From NCBI GenBank assembly GCA_030605305.1, contig JAUWIO010000033.1, forward strand, positions 1-7,057: a stretch of DNA of 7,057 bases, written 5' to 3'. Source of the DNA: Actinomycetes bacterium (GTDB lineage Bacteria > Actinomycetota > Aquicultoria > CAJVYJ01 > JAUVQD01). The notes beneath the pieces are model-generated. The model was not told the origin of the DNA. It ran no database searches and saw nothing but the letters and a program-made list of their open reading frames with translations. Below, piece after piece: positions 1 to 5,325 of this stretch. A program made the translations under genes and the position numbers. Every line of letters starts with the position of its first letter. Position 1 is the first letter of the stretch.

Positions 1-471
1 CTCGACCGGCGCGAAATTAAGTAAACGCGTCTTCAAACCGAGCATCGTCTGGGTTCCATTCGGGTCGCCTATCGCATCTTCGACGAGGGTATACTGTGTA
101 TTCTGCGCCTGCTGATTGCTGTGGATATCGTTATGGCAGCGGCGGCAGACCGCGACTTCATTCGTAATCCGGAGTATCCCCGCACCGATATCAATAAGGT
201 GCCGGTAATGGAGATTACCCTTACCCGGATCGGAGAAGTTCGTCGAGTAGACAAGGGGGTCGTTGCTGAGCAATGCGTCCGCGTAATGACACTTAAAGCA
301 AAGGTTTAGGTTCGACTCCGCGGCCGTGCGGCCAATCGTCGCATTCCGCGACCAGCTTGGCAGCGCCCCTATGGCCACATCCGTCCAATACTTTGAACGG
401 ACATTGGGGGCAAAATCCGTGCCGTGCGGGCCGTCCGGCACGATGCCGGTATAGTTGGCCGTGCGGCCCAT
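1..471 (-). CDS. Multiheme c-type cytochrome fragment, 5'-truncated, running off the left edge
   Basis: The frame is open from position 597 down to the window edge. It holds two c-type heme sites, CFKCH (codons at about 300-286) and CRRCH (about 147-133), plus scattered His residues (NLHYRHL, NDIH) that could be distal ligands. GPHG followed by a later LLNF segment resembles the doubled-CXXCH multiheme cytochromes that act outside the cytoplasm in electron transfer. The first ATG is at 471, only 5 bases after the stop of the phosphatase gene. It has no convincing Shine-Dalgarno, and the residues that follow (MGRTANYTG) are hydrophilic with no signal peptide, although heme attachment by the Ccm/Ccs systems needs export. 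In relatives a GPHG segment usually follows further heme sites, so the 5' part is probably missing. The 3' end lies beyond the window. Heme motifs are certain; whether the gene is expressed or is a remnant is unresolved. Confidence 0.7.
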   Translation of the reverse strand, partial: MGRTANYTGIVPDGPHGTDFAPNVRSKYWTDVAIGALPSWSRNATIGRTAAESNLNLCFKCHYADALLSNDPLVYSTNFSDPGKGNLHYRHLIDIGAGILRITNEVAVCRRCHNDIHSNQQAQNTQYTLVEDAIGDPNGTQTMLGLKTRLLNFAPVE

Positions 472-476
472 TTCGT

Positions 477-1280
477 TCAAGTTCGGGGTTTGAGCAATTC
501 GAGAAGGCGTTCCTGCAAGGCGCCGTTGGAAGCGACAAGCTCCGGGATAAAGTGATCGAAATCGGAGCCGTCGTATTTTGTTAAAACAGCTCCGGCTTCA
601 GAGGCGACCAGCGCGGCAGCGGCCGTGTCCCATGGCTTGAGTCCGCGCTCCCAGAACCCATCGACCCGACCGCAAGCGAGAAAGCAGAGGTCGATAGTGG
701 CCGCTCCGGCCCGTCTGACCCCTTGGCATGCCAGGATGACCCGCTTGAAATCAGCCAGGATAGTCTCGTGCTGTTCTCTTAAGGTGTAAGGGAATCCGGT
801 CGCCAACAACGCAACATTAAAGTCGCTCACGTCCGAAACAGATATCGGCTCATCGTTCATATGGGCCCCGCCTCCTAACGTCGCCGTGAACATCTCGTTA
901 AGATTCGGCTCGTAGACGACTCCGGCCACACTGCGGCGCCGGACCATGACCGCGATCGAGACAGCAAATATCGGAAAGCCGTGTGCGAAGTTTGTCGTAC
1001 CGTCGATAGGATCAACGACCCACAGTATCTCGGCATCACTCCGTCCGCCGCCCTCTTCCGCCAGGATCGCATGGTCCGGAAACCGCCTCGTCAACTCTTC
1101 CCTGATGTACTCTTCGGCCTTAAGATCGGCGCTGGTAACGATGTCTATCGTCCCCTTGTGTCGGATTTCCGGTCCCGCTGCCTGGAGTTTCTTGATAAGT
1201 GCCCCGGCATCGGCGGCGATCTCGCGGGCCGCCTCCAACCAGACGTCGTATATCGGCTCATGTTTGAGATTGGCGGCTAT
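477..1280 (-). CDS. Inositol monophosphatase family protein (SuhB-like), probable ATA start
   Basis: This is a Mg2+-dependent cytosolic sugar-phosphate phosphatase of the IMPase/FBPase/CysQ fold, most like SuhB-type inositol-1-phosphatases. Numbered from the ATA start, it shows the metal ligands in AEEGGG (E75/E76), the WVVDPIDGTTNF signature (D90, D93) and GLKPWDTAA (D218). FAVSIAV and the ATGFPY segment also match the family. Starting at ATA 1280 gives 267 residues, the usual SuhB length. That codon lies 5 bases after a perfect GGAGGAG (1292-1286) and overlaps the TAG stop of the upstream reductase gene. The in-frame ATG at 1385 would add 35 residues unlike the family and sit deep in the reductase gene. 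A TTG at 1238 would trim the first helix and has no SD. It is the third gene of the Rieske-reductase operon. Substrate could be inositol phosphate, histidinol phosphate or another sugar phosphate; sequence alone does not decide. Confidence 0.9.
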   Translation of the reverse strand: MAANLKHEPIYDVWLEAAREIAADAGALIKKLQAAGPEIRHKGTIDIVTSADLKAEEYIREELTRRFPDHAILAEEGGGRSDAEILWVVDPIDGTTNFAHGFPIFAVSIAVMVRRRSVAGVVYEPNLNEMFTATLGGGAHMNDEPISVSDVSDFNVALLATGFPYTLREQHETILADFKRVILACQGVRRAGAATIDLCFLACGRVDGFWERGLKPWDTAAAALVASEAGAVLTKYDGSDFDHFIPELVASNGALQERLLELLKPRT

Positions 1281-2524
1281 AGCGACTCCTCCAGCAGAAT
1301 ATCCTTCAACGAAACAGTTGGGTCGGATAGCCGTCCCAGGTCTGCCGTCAAATCTACACCTGAACGGATCGCCCGCTCCACCCACTGTCTCTCATCCGGG
1401 CCCTGGAGAAGCAAGAACGCGGCCCGAAGCTGTCCGTCCTTCAGGTAGTAGACCAGTTCGGGCTCGCCTTTGTTGTTCAACCTGACCACCGTATCATCGA
1501 CGCCCGAGTTGTCCCCTAGCCACTCCCAAGACAGATCGAAAAGATCAGAATAAAAGTACGCGACGTAGTCGACGGAGCGGCTCTCGCCCAGCATGTTCGC
1601 GGCCGCTAACTCACCCTGCTTGACCGCGTTGTCCCAGTGCTCGACCCGCCGCCTCTTTTGGAATATCGGGTCGTAATAGACGGCGATGTCACCCGCGGCA
1701 AAAACATCCGGGGCCGAAGCCCTAAGCGATTCATCGACGACTACACCGCGGTCGATCTCCAGACCGCTCCCCTCAAGCCAGTCAGTATTCGCGACCACGC
1801 CGATACCGACGGCCGCCATGTCGGCCGGTAATTCGCGACCGTCTTGCGTGACAACAGTGCCAAGAACGTCGTTGCCGTCGAATTCCTTGACCTCGTCTTC
1901 GTAGATGATCTGTATGCCGTGCTGCTGATAGTAGTCGCTGAAAAAACGACTAAGCTCTTCAGATCCGAGTTTCGTGAAGAGGCCGGAATCGCGGACGAGC
2001 ATGGTCGTTTCGACACCTTTCTCTGCAAAAGCGGCTGCCAACTCCATCCCGATGAAGCCGGCGCCGACTATGATCGCCCTGGAGCCGGGTCGCATGGCAT
2101 CGGCGATCGCGAGAGAATCATCGAGGTTTCGAAGGTAGAAGATGTTTTGTAAGTCGGCCCCCGGAACCGCCAAACGCCGGGGCGTCGTACCGGTCGCGAT
2201 GAGCAATTTCTTATATTCAAGACTACGTCCGTCCGCTAGTTTGACTTCCCTGTTGTCGAGATCAAGACTCGATGCCACTGCCCCCTCGAACAACTCGATT
2301 TCGTTCTCTTCGTAGAACTCTGATGGAAACACAAAGATGCGCTCCGGCTGGTCGTATCCGAGCAGCAAGCCTTTGGAAAGCGGCGGACGGTTGTAGGGAG
2401 CGTACGACTCGGCGCCGACTATCGCCACGCGCCCGACCGCGCCCTGCTGACGCAGCGCAGCCTCACATTTCGCCGATGCCAACCCGCCGCCAACCAGCAG
2501 GTAGTCTATTCTCTCCTGGTTCAT
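1277..2524 (-). CDS. FAD-dependent NAD(P)H reductase (ferredoxin/rubredoxin reductase type, AIFM3-like)
   Basis: A 415-residue flavoprotein of the pyridine-nucleotide-disulfide reductase superfamily, BphA4/AIF branch. The first Rossmann motif YLLVGGGLAS (residues 8-17) binds FAD, and APYNRPPLSK (42-51) is typical of ferredoxin reductases. ATGTTPR lies at 110-116. The second dinucleotide motif GAGFIG (154-159) binds NAD(P)H, and APDVFAAGDIA (271-281) is the second FAD motif. About residues 325-415 fit the Reductase_C domain. After the second Rossmann strand the sequence reads MLVRD, with R178 where NADH-preferring relatives usually have an acidic residue, so NADPH use is possible (inference). 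It should pass electrons from NAD(P)H to an Fe-S partner, most likely the Rieske protein encoded just upstream, whose stop overlaps this ATG in an ATGA. No strong SD precedes the ATG, which suggests translational coupling. The usual third Gly of GxGxxG is Ser here, a known variant of this family. Confidence 0.93.
   Translation of the reverse strand: MNQERIDYLLVGGGLASAKCEAALRQQGAVGRVAIVGAESYAPYNRPPLSKGLLLGYDQPERIFVFPSEFYEENEIELFEGAVASSLDLDNREVKLADGRSLEYKKLLIATGTTPRRLAVPGADLQNIFYLRNLDDSLAIADAMRPGSRAIIVGAGFIGMELAAAFAEKGVETTMLVRDSGLFTKLGSEELSRFFSDYYQQHGIQIIYEDEVKEFDGNDVLGTVVTQDGRELPADMAAVGIGVVANTDWLEGSGLEIDRGVVVDESLRASAPDVFAAGDIAVYYDPIFQKRRRVEHWDNAVKQGELAAANMLGESRSVDYVAYFYSDLFDLSWEWLGDNSGVDDTVVRLNNKGEPELVYYLKDGQLRAAFLLLQGPDERQWVERAIRSGVDLTADLGRLSDPTVSLKDILLEESL
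1286..1292 (-). promoter_or_regulatory. Shine-Dalgarno GGAGGAG deciding the phosphatase start
   Basis: On the minus strand GGAGGAG is followed by TCGCT and then ATA at 1280, which overlaps the reductase stop codon (CTATAG). Other genes here have the same arrangement, with 5 to 7 bases between SD and start. The site argues that translation begins at ATA rather than at ATG 1385 or TTG 1238. Confidence 0.6.
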
Positions 2525-2799
2525 CTTAGCGATATCGCGCCATTGTCGATCGACGCCTCCAGGCGTCTCAAGTCCTGCCTGGCCGGTCCCCTCACTACCT
2601 TACCTTCGGGCGTGAACTGGGAGCCATGACACGGACAATCCCAGGCATTCTCGTCTGCGTTCCAACTCAAGGGGCAATGCAGGTGAGGACAAGTATTCTC
2701 AAAAACATAGGTGGCATCGGCCCCGCGAAACACGGCCACCGGCCGGCCATCGACATCGCCGGTCAATCCGGAGTTCTCTTCTATCTCGTCAATGCGCAT
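2521..2799 (-). CDS. Small soluble Rieske [2Fe-2S] protein
   Basis: A 92-residue single-domain Rieske protein. The cluster ligands are C37 and H39 (CPH) and C55 and H58 (CPCH), separated by 15 residues, which is normal for the family. Two further cysteines, C42 in CPHLHC and C57 in CPCHGS, sit where the high-potential bc1/b6f Rieske proteins have their disulfide, whereas the ferredoxins of dioxygenase systems usually lack it. There is no transmembrane anchor or Tat signal, so it should be cytosolic. It is the first gene of an operon with the FAD reductase (4-base overlap) and a phosphatase, and it probably accepts electrons from that reductase. AGGGG (2813-2809) lies 9 bases before the ATG. 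No oxygenase gene is in the window, so the final electron acceptor is unknown. I found no convincing promoter in the short gap upstream. Confidence 0.92.
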   Translation of the reverse strand: MRIDEIEENSGLTGDVDGRPVAVFRGADATYVFENTCPHLHCPLSWNADENAWDCPCHGSQFTPEGKVVRGPARQDLRRLEASIDNGAISLR

Positions 2800-2893
2800 G
2801 CTCAGTGTCCCCTAGCCCTATCCGTTCCGTACCCGGCATGCTCTCGTTCTGACACAAATCATTTTGCTAGTAAAGAGGGGCTTTTAAAAGTAA

Positions 2894-2927
2894 CAACGAC
2901 GGCTTCCTGTCGTGCAAGCCGTCGTTG
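2894..2927 (-). terminator. Intrinsic terminator of the lipoprotein gene
   Basis: A perfect 12-bp inverted repeat (CAACGACGGCTT / AAGCCGTCGTTG) flanks a 10-base loop. On the minus strand it lies 40 bases after the lipoprotein stop and is followed by TTACTTTT, a short U-rich tract. It separates the lipoprotein from the Rieske operon on the same strand, so the Rieske operon probably has its own promoter in 2800-2893. Confidence 0.8.
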
Positions 2928-2967
2928 AGATATTCGTTGGTGCTATAGCTCTAGAGAGTATTGAAAG

Positions 2968-3468
2968 CTACTCGATCGTGCCCATCGAAGCGAGGTAACG
3001 AACGGCGACCCAATCATCGCCCTGCTTCTCAAAAGTCCAGGAGCTGATCCAGGAACCCATTTCACCGAGGTCATACGAGACGTCGATCATCTTGGACGCG
3101 CCCTCTTCCCGGGTCGGGTGAATCGTGTATTCGGCGATAGGCATGCTTTGGCGCAAAGGCACGAACTCTTCTTTGGGCTGCTTTACCTTGTTCTCAGCCG
3201 GTTGTAGCTCATACGCGTCCTCGAAGCTGCCAGCCTTATATGCCTCAAAATACTGCTTCACGTGGTCTTCGGGAGTCGAGCCCTCGGCAACGATCGTGGG
3301 ATCGCCGAGGTCGGCTGGGTCGATAGCTGGAGGAGCAGCCGGAGGCGGTGCTTGTTGCTGGGTCGTGCCGGATGACGATGACGTGTCGGTTGTGTCCTTA
3401 TTCTTGTCACAAGCCGCCGCTGATACCAAGACCAGCGCCATCAGTATTACAGGTAGTAATTTTCTCAA
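2968..3468 (-). CDS. Secreted lipoprotein with NTF2-like-looking C-terminal domain
   Basis: A 166-residue protein starting with RK, a hydrophobic stretch and a lipobox ending SAAAC. Cys20 is the likely lipidation and signal peptidase II site, although Ala at -3 is less usual than Leu or Val. A low-complexity Ser/Thr/Gln/Pro/Ala linker follows (about 25-55), then a small folded domain of about 100 residues (EDHVKQYFEAYKAGSFEDAY onward). This looks like the NTF2-like/DUF4878 style of extracytoplasmic domain, which often binds small ligands or stabilises envelope proteins. That assignment is from pattern only and the function is unknown. The start is TTG at 3468, which has AAGGGAG 5 bases upstream. 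A TTG at 3483 in frame lies upstream of that SD and is unlikely. It is divergent from the zinc-ribbon/WG-repeat gene and ends in a clear terminator, so it is probably monocistronic. Confidence 0.85.
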   Translation of the reverse strand: MRKLLPVILMALVLVSAAACDKNKDTTDTSSSSGTTQQQAPPPAAPPAIDPADLGDPTIVAEGSTPEDHVKQYFEAYKAGSFEDAYELQPAENKVKQPKEEFVPLRQSMPIAEYTIHPTREEGASKMIDVSYDLGEMGSWISSWTFEKQGDDWVAVRYLASMGTIE

Positions 3469-3473
3469 AATGA

Positions 3474-3480
3474 CTCCCTT
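3474..3480 (-). promoter_or_regulatory. Shine-Dalgarno AAGGGAG of the lipoprotein gene
   Basis: AAGGGAG is followed by TCATT and a TTG at 3468. It fixes the start at the second of two in-frame TTG codons, which gives a compact signal peptide with the RK pair right after the initiator. Confidence 0.7.
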
Positions 3481-3501
3481 CAAGAGTGCCGTCGAGCAGT
3501 G

Positions 3502-3510
3502 ATGATAACA
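3502..3510 (-). promoter_or_regulatory. Possible extended -10 promoter of the lipoprotein gene
   Basis: On the minus strand TG-T-TATCAT fits an extended -10 element (TGnTATAAT). Transcription would start near 3495, a short distance before the AAGGGAG at 3480. No good -35 at normal spacing is visible, which extended -10 promoters tolerate. Confidence 0.35.
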
Positions 3511-3562
3511 CAGAAATCAGGCAAAACATGGGCGCCGGAAGAACTTATGGCGAACGCGGGAG

Positions 3563-3591
3563 TTGCCGATACGCACTGGTATGCTCATAAT
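3563..3591 (+). promoter_or_regulatory. Sigma-70-type promoter of the zinc-ribbon/WG-repeat and nitroreductase genes
   Basis: TTGCCG (3563-3568) and CATAAT (3586-3591) are separated by exactly 17 bases and match the consensus hexamers at 4/6 and 5/6. Transcription would start near 3598, leaving a short leader with the SD at 3613-3621. Confidence 0.5.
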
Positions 3592-3612
3592 CAGTCAATG
3601 CTAGGGGATGCC

Positions 3613-3621
3613 GGAGGGGAG
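3613..3621 (+). promoter_or_regulatory. Shine-Dalgarno GGAGGGGAG deciding the WG-repeat protein start
   Basis: GGAGGGGAG lies 7 bases before TTG 3629. The in-frame ATG at 3608 lies upstream of this SD and has only an abutting GGGG before it, too close to work. The TTG start puts the zinc-ribbon CPNC at residues 3-6, as is usual for such domains. Confidence 0.65.
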
Positions 3622-3628
3622 AAACCGT

Positions 3629-4777
3629 TTGCATTGCCCAAACTGTGGTAAAGAACCAGTTCAAGACGATAATTACTGCTCCAAGTGCGGGGTCGCGCTG
3701 AGCCCATCGGTGGCACCTGCTCCGCAAACCGGCTCAGCCAGACCGTCGACCGCCCCGACCTGGGCGTTAGTCGGCGCTGTGACGATCTTCGGCCTCATGA
3801 CGGTCTTTCTGTTACTGACTAACGGACAAGCCGCGCCCAAAGAGCCGAGACAGCAGGACGAGACTAAGGCCGTGGCCGGATCGGGCACGACTGAGACCGG
3901 CAATACGACTACATCAGCGCAAGCGAGCGCGCTCCCTGCTTCAATTCAGGCTGGGACTGAGACAACCGTCAGCCTGGCCAGGTTTCTGGTATCCGTCGAC
4001 GGGAAGTTCGGATATATCGACGAATCAGGTCACCTGGTGATCGATCCGAAATATGACGATGCGCTCGACTTCAGCGAAGGGCTGGCGGCTGTCCAGATCG
4101 ACGGAAAGTACGGTTTCATCGACCACTCAGGAGAACTTGCGATCGAGGCGCGTTTTGATCGGGCCGGCAAGTTCTCAAACGGCCTGGTGGCCGTAGAGAC
4201 CGGCGATAGTTTCGGTTACATCGCGGATGACGGCACCATGGTCATTGAACCGACCTTCGCGGACGCCGGACGTTTCTCCGATGGCCTGGCCCCGGCGAAG
4301 CGAGATGATAAGTATGGCTTTATTAACCGGAATGGGCGATTTGTCATCCGGCCCCGTTTCGACTTTGCCGGCCCCTTCTCGGAAGAGTTGGCAAGAGTGA
4401 AGATAGATAGCGAGAAGTTCGGTTTCATCGACCGCACCGACGTCACGGTCATCACTCCGATATTTGACTCTGCCGAGGACTTTTCGGAAGGGTTGGCCGC
4501 AGTCAAAATCAGGGGAGAGACAATCTTCATCGACCACATGGGGAGCCCAGCCCTGAACTCAGACTTTACCTCAGCCCAAGGCTTCTCTGAAGGTCTGGCG
4601 GTCGTGGCGACGAGCGAAGGGCGCTATGGCTTCATTGACAAGGGTGGAGCGCTGGTCATCGGGGCAGATTTCGACCGTGCCTGGCCATTCTCTGATGGGC
4701 TGGCGGGAGTGCTTGTAGATCAAAAGATGGGTTATATCGATCGGACCGGCGCCTTTCTTTGGCAGCCGTCCAATTAG
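3629..4777 (+). CDS. Zinc-ribbon, single-TM, WG-repeat protein
   Basis: A 382-residue membrane protein. Numbered from TTG 3629, it has an N-terminal zinc ribbon with two CxxC knuckles (C3/C6 and C17/C20). A Pro/Ala/Ser linker is followed by one hydrophobic segment at about 45-64 (TWALVGAVTIFG onward) and a Thr/Ala/Gly-rich linker to about 120. Then come seven WG-type repeats of 34-36 residues plus a final partial one (about 124-382). The consensus is K(F/Y)G(F/Y)ID..G..VI.P.FD.A..FS(E/D)GLA.V. The likely topology is a cytosolic zinc ribbon and external repeats, which probably form a beta-rich ligand- or wall-binding structure; the function of such proteins is not known. The WG Trp is Phe or Tyr in nearly every repeat, and repeat six (TIFID) has also lost the Gly. 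The nitroreductase gene follows 8 bases after the stop. An alternative upstream start is ATG 3608. Confidence 0.88.
   Translation: MHCPNCGKEPVQDDNYCSKCGVALSPSVAPAPQTGSARPSTAPTWALVGAVTIFGLMTVFLLLTNGQAAPKEPRQQDETKAVAGSGTTETGNTTTSAQASALPASIQAGTETTVSLARFLVSVDGKFGYIDESGHLVIDPKYDDALDFSEGLAAVQIDGKYGFIDHSGELAIEARFDRAGKFSNGLVAVETGDSFGYIADDGTMVIEPTFADAGRFSDGLAPAKRDDKYGFINRNGRFVIRPRFDFAGPFSEELARVKIDSEKFGFIDRTDVTVITPIFDSAEDFSEGLAAVKIRGETIFIDHMGSPALNSDFTSAQGFSEGLAVVATSEGRYGFIDKGGALVIGADFDRAWPFSDGLAGVLVDQKMGYIDRTGAFLWQPSN
3998..4774 (+). repeat. Tandem WG-type coding repeats (7 full, 1 partial)
   Basis: The repeat units of about 102-108 bases encode the GFID...FSEGLA pattern. They have diverged at the DNA level, but short identities remain, for example CGGTTTCATCGACC near 4110 and again near 4419. 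The divergence suggests old duplications held by selection on the protein. Confidence 0.85.
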
Positions 4778-4780
4778 GGG
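4776..4780 (+). promoter_or_regulatory. Shine-Dalgarno AGGGG of the nitroreductase, overlapping the upstream stop
   Basis: AGGGG begins within the TAG stop of the WG-repeat gene and is followed by TCCAC and ATG 4786. This fixes the nitroreductase start at 4786 rather than the in-frame TTG at 4759, and implies co-translation of the two genes. Confidence 0.7.
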
Positions 4781-4785
4781 TCCAC

Positions 4786-5292
4786 ATGGATATTTTTGAG
4801 GCGATAGAGAAAAGATACAGCGCCCGGCGCTTCGAAGACCGCCAGGTCGAACCGGAGAAGCTTGGGCGCCTACTTGAGGCCGCGCGACTAGCGCCTTCAG
4901 CCAAGAACCTTCAAGAATGGCGGTTCGTAGTCGTCCAAGACGAGGAGACCCGCGCAAGGCTGGCCGAGGCCGCATTTCAACGCTTCGTCGGAAATGCTCC
5001 CACCATACTCGTCTGTTGCGCTGACTCAGACGGATATGTGATGCGCTGCGGTCTTCCCTCCTACCCTATCGACGTAGCGATCGCGATCGACCATATTACA
5101 TTGGCCGCGGTCGCTCTGGATCTTGGTACCTGCTGGATCGGCAAATTCGATCCGGACAAGATCAGAGATATCTTGGGGATACCGGAGCGCGTCCACATCG
5201 TCGAATTGCTGCTGGTAGGATATGCGACCGACTCGCCCCGCCCGAAGAACCGGCTCGCTGTCGAAGAGTTCGTCAGATACGAACACTGGTAG
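4786..5292 (+). CDS. Nitroreductase family FMN-dependent oxidoreductase
   Basis: A 168-residue member of the nitroreductase fold, an FMN-binding homodimer in known relatives that uses NAD(P)H to reduce nitro compounds, quinones or enones. RYSARRF (10-16) provides the Arg/Ser/Arg FMN-phosphate contacts, and APSAKNLQEWRF (36-47) is the second flavin-binding motif, with Glu44 in place of the common Pro of QPW. The central DVAIAIDHITLAA (96-108) and LGTCWIG (113-119) are typical of the family. The C-terminus is compact (RYEHW), matching the short nitroreductase subgroup. Start ATG 4786 has an SD at 5-base spacing overlapping the upstream stop, so the gene is coupled to the WG-repeat gene and shares its promoter. 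The physiological substrate cannot be told from sequence. Confidence 0.93.
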   Translation: MDIFEAIEKRYSARRFEDRQVEPEKLGRLLEAARLAPSAKNLQEWRFVVVQDEETRARLAEAAFQRFVGNAPTILVCCADSDGYVMRCGLPSYPIDVAIAIDHITLAAVALDLGTCWIGKFDPDKIRDILGIPERVHIVELLLVGYATDSPRPKNRLAVEEFVRYEHW

Positions 5293-5325
5293 GCGTCGGG
5301 GGCGCCAACTAGACGCTTACTTTTG
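5291..5325 (+). terminator. Weak candidate terminator between convergent genes
   Basis: GCGTC (5293-5297) and GACGC (5312-5316) form a short stem, extendable by an A-T and a G-T pair, followed on the plus strand by TTACTTTTGTATCTTTT. It sits in the 24-base gap between the nitroreductase and the convergent GGDEF gene. The stem is short, so this is tentative. Confidence 0.3.

Noticed and set aside
946..1485. Long plus-strand open frames opposite the phosphatase and reductase genes
   Set aside because: They lie antisense to strongly supported genes, have no SD or family motif, and their composition (Ser/Pro/Arg rich) is that of a shadow frame.
2881..2890. CTTTTAAAAG palindrome as an operator
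   Set aside because: It is a simple AT palindrome directly after the terminator hairpin and is better explained as part of its U-rich tail.
2800..2893. Promoter for the Rieske operon
   Set aside because: A promoter is expected here because of the upstream terminator, but the best pair (TTGTTA with TACTAG) matches consensus poorly, so I do not call it.
4175..4975. Minus-strand open frames opposite the WG-repeat gene
   Set aside because: They are antisense to the repeats and their own apparent repetition (for example SEKxPAxxK) is just the reverse reading of the FSEGLA repeats.
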